Below the pieces are notes generated by a model. The model was not told the origin of the DNA and ran no database searches. It saw only the letters and a list, made by a program, of their open reading frames with translations. The position numbers were made by a program, and so were the translations under genes. A stretch of DNA of 64,000 nucleotides from NCBI GenBank assembly GCA_964548175.1, contig CAZJQS010000021.1, positions 10,735 through 74,734 of the forward strand. The letters are read 5' to 3'. Source of the stretch: JANQPA01 sp964548175 (GTDB lineage: Bacteria > Bacteroidota > Bacteroidia > Chitinophagales > Saprospiraceae). Of this stretch, positions 17,204 to 25,458 are shown piece after piece (the first letter of the stretch is position 1; each line of letters starts with the position of its first letter).

Positions 17204-18191
17204 GTTGGTGTTCGAGGCTTTTCGTCTTTGATTCAAAGGGGTGGGGCGCCAGGGGCAGCCGCGCCAGGTTGTGCGAACGTTCGGTCAGGCCTGTTGTCCG
17301 GGCATTCCTGATGTCGTGGACGATCTGTATGGCTTTTTGGGTTTCCAGCAGCCGGAAGCCGTTGCCCTTGAGGATTTCTTCGTAAGAACGGGTGTGGAGG
17401 TCGTTGAAGCCGCCGCTGAATTCGAATTCTTTGCCTTCGATCTGTAGGGAGCGATAGGTGCGGGCGCCCTGCGCCTTAATGGCTTCGGGAATGACGTCGT
17501 AGTTGATGCTGAGAAACCAGCGTACGCGGGCGCGTTCGAGCTCCAGGTAGCCGGCCGCCCGGTCGTGGGTATGCAGGTGCACGACATTTTCTTTCAGGTC
17601 GCCGAATATCCAGCAGAGCATGTCGAAAAAGTGAACGCCTATATTGGTGGCGATGCCGCCGGATTTGCTGAGGTCGCCTTTCCAGGAGGTGTAGTACCAG
17701 TGTCCCCTGGAAGTCAGGTAGGTCAGGTCTACGTCATAGACCTTATCCTTAGGGCCTTCGTCCACCTGCTTTTTGAGTTCGATCACGCTGGGGTGGAGGC
17801 GAAGCTGGAGGATGTTATAGACGTTGCGGCCGGTTTCGGCTTCCATTTCCGCCAGGGCGTCCAGGTTCCAGGGATTGAGCACCAGGGGTTTTTCGCAGAT
17901 CACGTCGGCCCCCACGCGCAGTCCGAAGCGGATGTGGGCGTCGTGTAGGTAGTTGGGGGAGCAGACACTCAGGAAATCCAGTTGCGTCCCTCTTCGTTTT
18001 AGTTTTTCGATATGGCGATCGAAGCGTTCGTACTCCACAAAGAAATCGGCATTGGGAAAATAGCTGTCGATGATGCCTACTGAGTCGAATCTGTCCAGGG
18101 CGGCGATCAGCTGGTTATCGGTTTCTTTGATGGCCTGCATATGTCGGGGCGCCACGTAGCCGGCTGCGCCGATCAGGGCAAAATTTTTCAT
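17196..18191 (-). CDS. wbpB: Gfo/Idh/MocA oxidoreductase, WbpB/WlbA-like
   Basis: A 331-aa NAD-dependent dehydrogenase predicted to oxidise C3 of UDP-N-acetylglucosaminuronate to the 3-keto sugar. The N-terminal NAD site is FALIGAAGYVAPRHMQAI. The conserved CEKPLVLNPWNL (EKP at 100-102) and the substrate-side GGIATNIGVHFFDMLCWIFG (about 182-201) are the WbpB/WlbA hallmarks. In characterised WbpB and WlbA the bound NADH is reoxidised by 2-oxoglutarate, giving 2-hydroxyglutarate. The gene overlaps wzm by 8 nt and the WbpD-like acetyltransferase upstream by 4 nt. WbpE and WbpA homologues are upstream in the same locus, which supports the pathway call. Confidence 0.88.
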   Translation of the reverse strand: MKNFALIGAAGYVAPRHMQAIKETDNQLIAALDRFDSVGIIDSYFPNADFFVEYERFDRHIEKLKRRGTQLDFLSVCSPNYLHDAHIRFGLRVGADVICEKPLVLNPWNLDALAEMEAETGRNVYNILQLRLHPSVIELKKQVDEGPKDKVYDVDLTYLTSRGHWYYTSWKGDLSKSGGIATNIGVHFFDMLCWIFGDLKENVVHLHTHDRAAGYLELERARVRWFLSINYDVIPEAIKAQGARTYRSLQIEGKEFEFSGGFNDLHTRSYEEILKGNGFRLLETQKAIQIVHDIRNARTTGLTERSHNLARLPLAPHPFESKTKSLEHQHE

Positions 18192-18766
18192 ACGGGTGAT
18201 TTTTGGACCTGGTTATCTTTCAAATAGTAATATTGACCGGAGACGATGCACTCGGCTCTGCCGTCTGCATTGAAGTGCAGTCGATGTCCCTGCTCGCTCA
18301 TCCATCCGATCTGCCGGCCGGGATTGCCGACGATGAGGGCGTAATCCGGCACGGCTTTGGTGATCACGGCGCCGGCGCCGATAAAGGCGTACCTTCCGAT
18401 ATCATAACCGCAGACGATGGTGGCGTTGGCGCCGATGGTCGCTCCCTGTTTTACCAGCGTTCTTTGATATTCATTTTTCCGAATCACCGCCGAGCGCGGA
18501 TTGATGACGTTGGTAAAGACCATGGAGGGCCCCAGAAACACATCGTCTTCGCAGATCACGCCTTCGTATATGCTGACGTTGTTCTGTACTTTCACATTAT
18601 TTCCCAGCACCACATTATTGGCCACAAATACGTTCTGCCCCAGGCTGCAACCTTTCCCGATCACTGCCTTCGGCATAATGTGACAAAAATGCCACACCTT
18701 GCTGCCCGCCCCGATCTGGGCGCCTTCGTCGATGACAGCAGTGGGATGCTGGAAAAAGTCGGACAT
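18188..18766 (-). CDS. wbpD: Sugar N-acetyltransferase, WbpD/WlbB-like, left-handed beta helix
   Basis: A 192-aa hexapeptide-repeat acyltransferase expected to acetylate the 3-amino group of UDP-GlcNAc3NA with acetyl-CoA, giving UDP-GlcNAc(3NAc)A. Repeats start at DEGAQIGAGSKVWHFCHIMPKA and run through IGKGCSLGQNVFVANNVVLG, and the family segment PSMVFTNVINPRS and ATIGANATIVCGYDIG are present. The length and motifs match WbpD. It forms a trimer in known relatives. It overlaps the WbpB homologue by 4 nt, so the two pathway steps are translationally coupled. Confidence 0.9.
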   Translation of the reverse strand: MSDFFQHPTAVIDEGAQIGAGSKVWHFCHIMPKAVIGKGCSLGQNVFVANNVVLGNNVKVQNNVSIYEGVICEDDVFLGPSMVFTNVINPRSAVIRKNEYQRTLVKQGATIGANATIVCGYDIGRYAFIGAGAVITKAVPDYALIVGNPGRQIGWMSEQGHRLHFNADGRAECIVSGQYYYLKDNQVQKSPV

Positions 18767-18829
18767 TTTAATGCTATTCTTTTGGTAGAATTTTTTATTG
18801 CTGGGTTGAGAAGACGCTGGCTTTTTTTT

Positions 18830-18856
18830 ACCGCTAAGACGCGAAGGAACGCTAAG
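18830..18856 (-). repeat. Intergenic ACCGCNAAGNCGC repeat copy
   Basis: A copy of the short repeat also found at 16287, 22955, 22988, 23019 and 26001. It lies 64 nt upstream of the wbpD start and 60 nt after the wzc stop, in the only sizeable gap between those genes. Confidence 0.55.
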
Positions 18857-18916
18857 GTAGAGTTTTTTTTATGCAAATTCCCGCGAATAACCGATAACGT
18901 GTAACCAACAACAACC

Positions 18917-21313
18917 TTAATTTCGCTGTAAAATCCTCCACTTGCGCTTCTTCTTATCGTCATCGTAATAGCCGTAGCCGTAGCCATAGCCGTATCCGTA
19001 ACCATAACCGTAGCTATAACCGTAACCATAGCCGCTTTTTCTTTTCACTCCATTCAGCACGATGCCCATTTTCGGGAGTTTTCCTTTTTGATAAATATCG
19101 TCGATCATTTTGATCAGGCCTTTTTTGGTCTTGCCCGAGCGGACGACGATGATGGACTTATCGACCAAGTCTTTGAATAATAACGCGTCAGTCACCAAGC
19201 CGACCGGCGGGGTGTCTATCAGGATACGCTCATAGTGTTGTTTAAGGCGCCGGATCAATTCCTGCGTTTCGGGCAGCATGATCAATTCGGCTGGGTTGGG
19301 AGGAATTGCGCCGCAGGAAATAAAGTCGATATTATTGTAGTTGTCTAAAGGTTGGATGATCTCTTCCAGTCGGGCGCTGCCCACCAGGTAGTGGGTTAGG
19401 CCGATGCCTTCTGACGTACCCGTCAGGTACCTGGATAGTTTAGGCTTTCTCAGGTCAAACCCCAGCAGTATGGTCTTTTTCCCGGAAAGCGCCTCGCTGA
19501 TGCCCAGATTGATGGTGATGAAGCTTTTGCCTTCGCCGCTGACGGAAGAAGTGACCAGGATGGTTTGATGGTCTTTATCGACCGTCTGCACATATTGAAG
19601 GTTGGTGCGCAACAAGCGGAACATTTCTGCAATGGAAGAGCGGCTGCTTTTTCGGATGACGATGGCTTGATTTTTAGGAGATTGTCCGATGGAACCCAGG
19701 AAGGGCGTACGGGTGATCGCTTCAATATCCTGCTGGTGATAAATGTTATTGTCCAGGAAATACAGCAGCAGAATAATCCCAGCCGGCAATGCAAGGCCTA
19801 AAAATATACTCAGCAGGAAAAAACGTTGACGATTAGGGGCCACCACCCCCATATTGATTACAGGTTCCAGAACGCGCAGATTGGATACCTGCGCGGCAAT
19901 AGAAAGGGCGGTTTCTTCCTTTTTCTGGAGTAAATAAAGGAAAAGGGATTCTTTGATCTGCTGCTGCCGCATGATTTGCAGTAGCTCCCTTTGATTGGTT
20001 GGGATGGTATTCAGGCTGGATTCGATAGGTCCTATACGCTCCTGAATAAGCGCTTTTTTGCGGTTGATTTCTTCTATGAGGGTCTTAATACCCAGAAGAA
20101 TATTTTCTCTTAGAAAGTCCAGACGCTCATCATAGGTAGCATAAGCAGGGTTTTCACTGGTCGCACTTTCCAGGAAATTCTTTCTGTCAAAAATGATGTT
20201 GTTGTATTCCTGGATGTTTTGGAGCATGGAGCCCTGGATCATTTCGGAAGTAACCGGGAGTATGGCGTATTTATTAGAATCGGCGTTCAGGTAGTTTTTA
20301 AAATTAATGATGAGTTCTTCATTCAGTTGAAGATTGACTAATTCGTTATCAGCTTGATTGGTTTTAGAAATATACTCAGACGCTCGAGATTCAATACTTA
20401 GAGGAAAGCTATTAGATTGTCTATACCCTTCTACTTCTTTTTCTACATCATAAAGTTCGTTGGTGATAAATGCCAATCTTTCATCGATAAACTGGAGCGT
20501 TTTTTGGCCGGATTCATTCTTTTTCTCGATCACGCTGGTGTTGTATACACCAATCAAAGTTTCAATAATATCAATGGCTTTATAAGGGTTTTCATCACGC
20601 ATGCCTATAGAAATGACGTTGGAGCCCCCAATACCATTCATTGTAAGTTTTTGGGCATATTTTCTGGCTACAGAGGAGGGAGATTGAACTCTAATCAGAT
20701 ATGTTGCATCATTATCAATATTAAATCGACGACTTAATATGAAGTTGACTCTTTTAAAAACAAAAGGCTCATCAAAGAAATGTAGGAGCGTGTCGTTTTC
20801 GCCCTGGAAGAGGATGAATCTCTCATTATCGAGTGTTTTTATCTTGAAGGAGGTTCCATAGGCTTCATTTATGGGGGTAGCCTCAGAGATGTAAACTGGG
20901 CAGGAATGGTATGCATCCGATGTCTTAATCCTGCCTTCCTGGTTATAAGAAAATTGTAATTCCAGCGAATCAACGACCTTTCTCATCATGGAACTGGATC
21001 CAAATATTTGAAGCTCATTTTCCATCATAGAGCTCCCAGGTTTAAAGCCTAGTTCTTGTGCAATAATGTTTTCAGATATAGGCTGTTGTTGGTCTTCATT
21101 TACAAGTACTCTTCCAGAGACAGAGTATATATTAGGCGTATATCTCAGAATAGCCCAGGCCGCAGCATAACTGATAATCAGACCCAACACAATCCAATAC
21201 CACCTGCCCAAGAGCAAATAGAAGATTCGCTTCAGGTCGAACTCCTGATTTTGGGAACCATTTTCATGCATCCCATTCATGCCGTTCATCGTTTCTGTTC
21301 CCATAGTACTCAT
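18917..21313 (-). CDS. wzc: Wzc-type polysaccharide co-polymerase and tyrosine autokinase
   Basis: A 798-aa inner-membrane protein controlling chain export. The N-terminal Wzz domain starts with DLKRIFYLLLGRWYWIVLGLII (first membrane helix about 32-52), followed by a long periplasmic coiled-coil region. The second membrane helix is about FFLLSIFLGLALPAGIILLLYFL, just before the BY-kinase domain. Kinase motifs are Walker A SSVSGEGKSFITINLG, Walker A' LLGFDLRKPKLSRYL and Walker B ILIDTPPVG. Residues 761-783 form an almost pure Gly-Tyr tract with 12 tyrosines, then DDDKKKRKW. Known kinases of this family have a tyrosine cluster at the C-terminus, but not normally so regular. The Wza and YwqE-like phosphatase genes upstream complete the phosphorylation cycle. 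Confidence 0.93.
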   Translation of the reverse strand: MSTMGTETMNGMNGMHENGSQNQEFDLKRIFYLLLGRWYWIVLGLIISYAAAWAILRYTPNIYSVSGRVLVNEDQQQPISENIIAQELGFKPGSSMMENELQIFGSSSMMRKVVDSLELQFSYNQEGRIKTSDAYHSCPVYISEATPINEAYGTSFKIKTLDNERFILFQGENDTLLHFFDEPFVFKRVNFILSRRFNIDNDATYLIRVQSPSSVARKYAQKLTMNGIGGSNVISIGMRDENPYKAIDIIETLIGVYNTSVIEKKNESGQKTLQFIDERLAFITNELYDVEKEVEGYRQSNSFPLSIESRASEYISKTNQADNELVNLQLNEELIINFKNYLNADSNKYAILPVTSEMIQGSMLQNIQEYNNIIFDRKNFLESATSENPAYATYDERLDFLRENILLGIKTLIEEINRKKALIQERIGPIESSLNTIPTNQRELLQIMRQQQIKESLFLYLLQKKEETALSIAAQVSNLRVLEPVINMGVVAPNRQRFFLLSIFLGLALPAGIILLLYFLDNNIYHQQDIEAITRTPFLGSIGQSPKNQAIVIRKSSRSSIAEMFRLLRTNLQYVQTVDKDHQTILVTSSVSGEGKSFITINLGISEALSGKKTILLGFDLRKPKLSRYLTGTSEGIGLTHYLVGSARLEEIIQPLDNYNNIDFISCGAIPPNPAELIMLPETQELIRRLKQHYERILIDTPPVGLVTDALLFKDLVDKSIIVVRSGKTKKGLIKMIDDIYQKGKLPKMGIVLNGVKRKSGYGYGYSYGYGYGYGYGYGYGYYDDDKKKRKWRILQRN
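18965..19033 (-). repeat. In-gene 6-bp microsatellite coding a Gly-Tyr tail
   Basis: This stretch of the wzc gene is an imperfect tandem of a 6-nt unit (GGxTAy on the coding strand), encoding Gly-Tyr eleven times with one Ser-Tyr. Third positions vary, so it is not a recent pure expansion, but in-frame 6-nt slippage would add or remove phosphorylatable tyrosines without a frameshift. Confidence 0.8.
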
Positions 21314-21316
21314 AAT

Positions 21317-22099
21317 TTATCTGGTCACTAAGGTAACGATAATGGTTACCAAAGACAAGGCGGCCGAGCCGAAAGAGAGCGCTCTGGAAAAGGGATCGGC
21401 TACGGTAGCTACCCTGGCCCTGATGGGCTCTACATAAATATAATCATTCTGTTGCAGGTAAAAGAAAGGCGATTCAAAGACTTCGGGTGATTGAAGATTG
21501 AGCCTGGCGTATTTTCTGAAGCCATCCTCTTCTCTGGCCACTAAAACATTGGCGCGATTGGCATAATTGGTGAAATCCCCCGACAATCCGATGGCTTCTA
21601 ATACAGTTATCCGTTGATTGGAAACTTGTACCGTTCCCGGACGATTGACCTCTCCTGAAACCGTTACTTTAAAGTTCAATAACCTTATATTGATAACTGC
21701 ATTTTTCAGGTATGGGCGTATTTCGGCAGCTATGTTTTCTTTTATTTCCCTGATTGTCAGCCCTTCCACCTTAATCGGACCAATAGTTGGAAGATCAACA
21801 TAGCCTTCGTTATCTACCAAATATCCTGTGAACAACCCTATGTTTTGAGTATTTTGAACCAAACCTATATTATTGCCTACTCCCTGGTCCAAATTAAACG
21901 GGGCAGCCGCTTCAGGAGGAGTTGAACTTATTTGTATACTCAACAAATCCTGCGGCATGATCCTCAGATCCACAAAATTATCGATCGCCTGCGGCGGCAG
22001 GTTCCCGTCGATGGGCTGGAAGGAGACCAGCTCGGGGTAGCGGACGCAGGAGGTGGTTAGTAAAAAAGCCAGGATAGTTATGTAAAGTAAGTGCTTCAT
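21317..22099 (-). CDS. wza: Outer-membrane polysaccharide export lipoprotein (Wza)
   Basis: A 260-aa periplasmic and outer-membrane channel subunit. The lipoprotein signal MKHLLYITILAFLLTTSC puts the lipidated cysteine at about 18. The poly-export domain contains NFVDLRIMPQDLLSIQIS and GYLVDNEGYVDLPTIGPIKVEG, and a SLBB domain follows (KVTVSGEVNRPGTVQV). A final hydrophobic stretch (ALSFGSAALSLVTIIVTLV) could be the membrane-spanning helix. It is shorter than E. coli Wza, as is usual in Bacteroidota. It lies 3 nt before wzc. Confidence 0.92.
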   Translation of the reverse strand: MKHLLYITILAFLLTTSCVRYPELVSFQPIDGNLPPQAIDNFVDLRIMPQDLLSIQISSTPPEAAAPFNLDQGVGNNIGLVQNTQNIGLFTGYLVDNEGYVDLPTIGPIKVEGLTIREIKENIAAEIRPYLKNAVINIRLLNFKVTVSGEVNRPGTVQVSNQRITVLEAIGLSGDFTNYANRANVLVAREEDGFRKYARLNLQSPEVFESPFFYLQQNDYIYVEPIRARVATVADPFSRALSFGSAALSLVTIIVTLVTR

Positions 22100-22181
22100 T
22101 AATGTTGTTGTGTTGTTGTTCTTTTGCCTTGCTGCGAAAGAACAAAACCTGCCTTGGTTAGGACTCCGGCGGGCAGGAAAT

Positions 22182-22931
22182 CTACTGATAAAACAATTCC
22201 TTATTCCTGAACCGATACTCCTCCAGCACCTTCACCACTTTTTTATCCAGCAGGGCATCGTGTAGTTTATCTGCATGATGCTCGTTGTGGAGGTCGGTGC
22301 CGGCGAGGTCGATCAGACCTGCTTTGAGGAGGTCTTTGGCATTGGTTTCCACGTCTTTACCGTAATGTCCGGTCAAAGATAGGAGGTTTAGCTGTAAAAG
22401 GCAGCCTAATTCTTTGAGTCGGCGGTATTTATCCATCTTGCCTTCCCAGAATAGGTAGCGTTCGGGATGGGCCAGCACGGGCTGGTAGCCTTTGATCTGT
22501 AAGTTGAACAGGTATTCTTCCAGCTGGGGCGGCGGACTGAAAAAGGACATTTCCACGAGTACGTAGTTGTCTTTCAGGGTCAGCAGTTCTTTTTTCTCGA
22601 GCAGTTCTGCAAAGTGCTCGTCCATAAAGTATTCGGCGGCGGCGCCTACTTGTATGTCGATCTCTTCTATTTCGAGGGCTTCGTTCAGCTCGGCTAGTCC
22701 TTCAAGTATGCTCTCTTTGGTGTTGGGAAAAAATTCTTTGTATACGTGGGGCGTGGTAATGACTTTCCGGTAGCCCATCTCGGCCATCTGCCGCAGGAGT
22801 TCCAGACTGGTGGATACATCGGGGGCGCCGTCGTCTATTCCGGGAATGAGATGGGAGTGGATGTCTACGCCCAGGATGGAGTAGTTGGTGGTTATTTCTT
22901 TCTTTTTGTTCTTTTTGAAAATGTTGAACAT
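22182..22931 (-). CDS. Tyrosine-protein phosphatase of the PHP fold (CpsB/YwqE type)
   Basis: A 249-aa metal-dependent phosphatase expected to dephosphorylate the tyrosine tail of the kinase encoded two genes on. The PHP metal-binding motif is GVDIHSHLIPGIDDGAPD (about 20-37), with further ligands in TPHVYKEFFPN, VLAHPERYLFW and LAGTDLHNEHH. Family members couple phosphorylation state to chain length and export. Length is typical. The 82-nt gap before wza holds no obvious terminator, so all three regulators likely share one mRNA. Confidence 0.9.
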   Translation of the reverse strand: MFNIFKKNKKKEITTNYSILGVDIHSHLIPGIDDGAPDVSTSLELLRQMAEMGYRKVITTPHVYKEFFPNTKESILEGLAELNEALEIEEIDIQVGAAAEYFMDEHFAELLEKKELLTLKDNYVLVEMSFFSPPPQLEEYLFNLQIKGYQPVLAHPERYLFWEGKMDKYRRLKELGCLLQLNLLSLTGHYGKDVETNAKDLLKAGLIDLAGTDLHNEHHADKLHDALLDKKVVKVLEEYRFRNKELFYQ

Positions 22932-22954
22932 GGTGTTGTTTGCAGCTTTTTTTT

Positions 22955-23040
22955 ACCGCAAAGGCGCTAAGGTTTTTTTTGTTTTTTACCGCAAAGGCGC
23001 TAAGGGGGCTAATGTTTTGCGTTCTTCGCGTCTTGGCGGT
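22955..23040. repeat. Three ACCGCNAAGNCGC repeat units, one inverted
   Basis: Two direct copies (22955-22972 and 22988-23005, both ACCGCAAAGGCGCTAAGG) are followed by an inverted relative at 23019-23040 (ACCGCCAAGACGCGAAG on the minus strand). Opposed copies can pair, giving a long imperfect hairpin between the epimerase and phosphatase genes. Confidence 0.65.
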
Positions 23041-23061
23041 AAAGAAAAACTTTGCTCAAAG

Positions 23062-24147
23062 TTAATTTTTTGATACACTTTTCTCCAATCCCATTTCTTC
23101 CCCATAATACTCCAAATACCAGGTTACAAAACGCTCTAGTCCCTTCCTCAGTGGCGTATTCGGCTGATAATCAAAATCTTCCTGCAGGCTGCTGACATCT
23201 GCAAAGGTCGACTCCACATCGCCGGGCTGCATGGGCAGCATTTCTTTTTGGGCTTCTTTGCCGAGGATGTCTTCTATAGTCGAGATGAAGGTCATCAGCT
23301 CGGTCGGCTGGTTGTTGCCGATGTTGTAGATCCGGTAGGGGGCCGAGGAACTGGCCGGATCCGGGTGCTCGCCCGTCCACCGGTCATTGGCTTTGGGTGG
23401 GTGGGGGAGGATGTTGAGGACGCCTTCGATGATGTCGTCGATATAGGTGAAGTCGCGGCTCATCTGGCCGTGATTGAAGACTTTGATGGGTTTGTCTTGT
23501 AAAATGGCGTTGGTAAAGAGGAAATAGGCCATGTCGGGCCGTCCCCAGGGGCCGTAGACGGTAAAAAAGCGGAGCCCGGTGGTGGGTAGTCCGAACAAAT
23601 GGCTGTAGGTGTGGGCCATGAGTTCGTTGCTTTTTTTGGTGGCGGCGTAGAGCGACACGGGGTGGTCGACGTTGTCGCCGGTGCTGAAGGGGACTTTCCG
23701 GTTCAGTCCGTATACGCTGGAGCTGCTGGCGTAGACGAGGTGCTGGACGGGGTATTGCCGGCAGCATTCCAGGATGTTGGCGAAGCCGGTGATGTTGCTG
23801 TTGATGTAGGCTTTGGGGTTTTTGATGCTGTAGCGTACGCCGGCCTGGGCGGCCAGGTGGCAGACGAGGTCGAATTGTTCGTCGCGGAAGATCTTGTCGA
23901 GGGCTTGCATGTCTTCCAGGCGGACTTGTATAAAGCGGTAGTTGGGGTTCAACTGGCTTTCGACGGTTTCTTTGTAGGCGACAAAGCGGCGGTTGATGCC
24001 GGCGCTTTCGAGCCGGTCGATCTTGAGGCTGACGTCGTAGTAGTTGTTGATGCTGTCGAGGCCGACGACTTCGTGGCCTTCGTCGAGTAGTCGCTGCACG
24101 AGGTGGTAGCCGATGAATCCTGCTGTTCCGGTGACTAGTATTTTCAT
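23062..24147 (-). CDS. NAD-dependent epimerase, UDP-glucuronate 4-epimerase-like
   Basis: A 361-aa extended short-chain dehydrogenase. The NAD loop is VTGTAGFIGYHLVQRLL and the region LDSINNYYDVSLKIDRL is characteristic of UDP-glucuronate epimerases. The catalytic Ser and Tyr-x3-Lys are in YASSSSVYG and SLYAATKKSNELM. The expected reaction interconverts UDP-glucuronate and UDP-galacturonate, supplying another acidic sugar. The GC-rich composition contrasts with the glycosyltransferase cassette. Related enzymes acting on other UDP-uronates cannot be excluded. Confidence 0.87.
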   Translation of the reverse strand: MKILVTGTAGFIGYHLVQRLLDEGHEVVGLDSINNYYDVSLKIDRLESAGINRRFVAYKETVESQLNPNYRFIQVRLEDMQALDKIFRDEQFDLVCHLAAQAGVRYSIKNPKAYINSNITGFANILECCRQYPVQHLVYASSSSVYGLNRKVPFSTGDNVDHPVSLYAATKKSNELMAHTYSHLFGLPTTGLRFFTVYGPWGRPDMAYFLFTNAILQDKPIKVFNHGQMSRDFTYIDDIIEGVLNILPHPPKANDRWTGEHPDPASSSAPYRIYNIGNNQPTELMTFISTIEDILGKEAQKEMLPMQPGDVESTFADVSSLQEDFDYQPNTPLRKGLERFVTWYLEYYGEEMGLEKSVSKN

Positions 24148-24159
24148 TTTTTGTTAGTG

Positions 24160-24334
24160 GCAGTCTCCGACTGCGGTGCTTGGTTTTTCCAGTCTCTGAC
24201 TGGTGTTTCGATCTTTGACTTGAGAAATGCTTGTAGAGTCTTTAACTACTGCTGTATTGCTTTTTAATTGCTCTTTTGTTTGTAGAAATAGCAGTCAGAG
24301 ACTGCTGGATTGTGGTAGGTCAGTCGGAGACTGA
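24160..24334. repeat. Cluster of GCAGTC-n3-GACTGC hairpins
   Basis: Four perfect short palindromes with 3-nt loops: GCAGTC-TCC-GACTGC at 24160-24174, CCAGTC-TCT-GACTGG at 24189-24203, GCAGTC-AGA-GACTGC at 24291-24305 and TCAGTC-GGA-GACTGA at 24320-24334. A partial copy follows at about 24342. Two more full copies are at 25631-25647 and 25661-25677, either side of rfbA. Confidence 0.75.
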
Positions 24335-24393
24335 CACCAACCAGAGACTGACACCAACCTGAGGCAGCCTCCAAATAATGCAAAATATTATTC

Positions 24394-24600
24394 TAACGTA
24401 AGTTCGGAGATTTCCCTTTTGGTAATCAGCCAACTAGCCCCGCTAGGGGCTGAATGTTGGTAGAAAAAGGGGCAACAACAAAAACCCGTGCCGTAGGTAC
24501 GGAATATATGACGTACCTACGGCACGCTATCCTTTAATTTCAATTTTTTCTACCAACATTTTGCCCCTCTGGGGCTTTGGGAATCACCGAACTCACGTTA
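24394..24600. mobile_element. MITE-like imperfect palindromic element abutting rfbA
   Basis: A 207-bp element whose two ends are inverted relatives. The left end is TAACGTAAGTTCGGAGAT and the right end, read on the minus strand, is TAACGTGAGTTCGGTGAT. Inside, each arm carries a GCCCC-n-GGGGC hairpin (loop GCTA on the left, TCT on the right) next to the shared ATGTTGGTAGAAAAA. The centre is a perfect 15-bp inverted repeat, 24487-24501 with 24512-24526. There is no reading frame. The terminal TAA supplies the rfbA stop codon. I see no clear target-site duplication, so classification as a MITE or a large REP-type element is open. Confidence 0.65.
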
Positions 24601-25458
24601 TTCTATTAAATCGAGCAAATACTGTCCATACCCGCTTTTCAGCAGGGGTTGGGCGATTTGTTCCAGTTTTTTGGAGTTGATGAACCCCTTTCTGTAAGCC
24701 ACTTCCTCGGGGCAGCCGATCTTCAGGCCCTGGCGGTTTTCGATGGCCTGGATGAAATTGGAGGCCTGCATCAGGGAGTCGATGGTGCCGGTGTCGAGCC
24801 AGGCGGTGCCGCGTTCGAGGACGCCGACTTTGAGTTTGCCTTCCCGGAGGTAGTGTTTGTTGACGTCGGTGATCTCCAGTTCTCCGCGGGCGGAGGGTTT
24901 GATGGATTTGGCGACTTCGATGACGGAATTATCGTAGAAGTACAGTCCCGGCACGGCGAATTTCGATTTGGGCTTCTTGGGTTTTTCTTCTATGGAGATG
25001 GCATGGAAGTCTTTGTCGAATTCTACAACGCCGTAGCGCTGTGGGTCGGAGACCTGGTAGGCGAAGATGACGCCGCCCAGGGGGTTGTTGTTTTCCATCA
25101 GGGTTTGTTCAAGGCCGGCCCCGTAGAAGATGTTGTCGCCCAGGATGAGGGCTACTTTTTCGGAGCCCAGGAAGGATTCTCCCAGGATAAACGCCTGGGC
25201 CAGCCCTTCCGGGGCGGGTTGTTCGACATAGTCGAATTCGCAGCCCCACTGGCTGCCGTCCTTCAATAGTTCTTTGAACCTGGGTAGGTCTTTCGGGGTC
25301 GAGATGATCAGTATTTCCCGGATGTTGGCCATCATGAGGATGGAGAGGGGATAGTAGATCATGGGCTTGTCATACACCGGCATCAGTTGCTTACTTACCG
25401 CCAGGGTTAGTGGAAATAGTCTGGTGCCGAGCCCGCCTGCGAGTATGATGCCTTTCAT
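24598..25458 (-). CDS. rfbA: Glucose-1-phosphate thymidylyltransferase
   Basis: A 286-aa nucleotidyltransferase making dTDP-glucose from glucose-1-phosphate and dTTP. The GT-A-like signature GIILAGGLGTRLFPLTLAVSKQLMP begins at residue 3 and the metal-binding aspartate is in LILGDNIFYG. The remaining motifs VSDPQRYGVVEFD and ERGTAWLDTGT are textbook RmlA. Length is standard. RmlB, RmlC and RmlD are absent from this window, so dTDP-rhamnose or another dTDP-sugar would need genes elsewhere. Its final codon borders the palindromic element downstream. Confidence 0.93.
   Translation of the reverse strand: MKGIILAGGLGTRLFPLTLAVSKQLMPVYDKPMIYYPLSILMMANIREILIISTPKDLPRFKELLKDGSQWGCEFDYVEQPAPEGLAQAFILGESFLGSEKVALILGDNIFYGAGLEQTLMENNNPLGGVIFAYQVSDPQRYGVVEFDKDFHAISIEEKPKKPKSKFAVPGLYFYDNSVIEVAKSIKPSARGELEITDVNKHYLREGKLKVGVLERGTAWLDTGTIDSLMQASNFIQAIENRQGLKIGCPEEVAYRKGFINSKKLEQIAQPLLKSGYGQYLLDLIE

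Noticed and set aside
24384..24610. Target-site duplication flanking the palindromic element
   Set aside because: The flanks ATTATTC and TTCTATT are only loosely similar and not a clear direct repeat.
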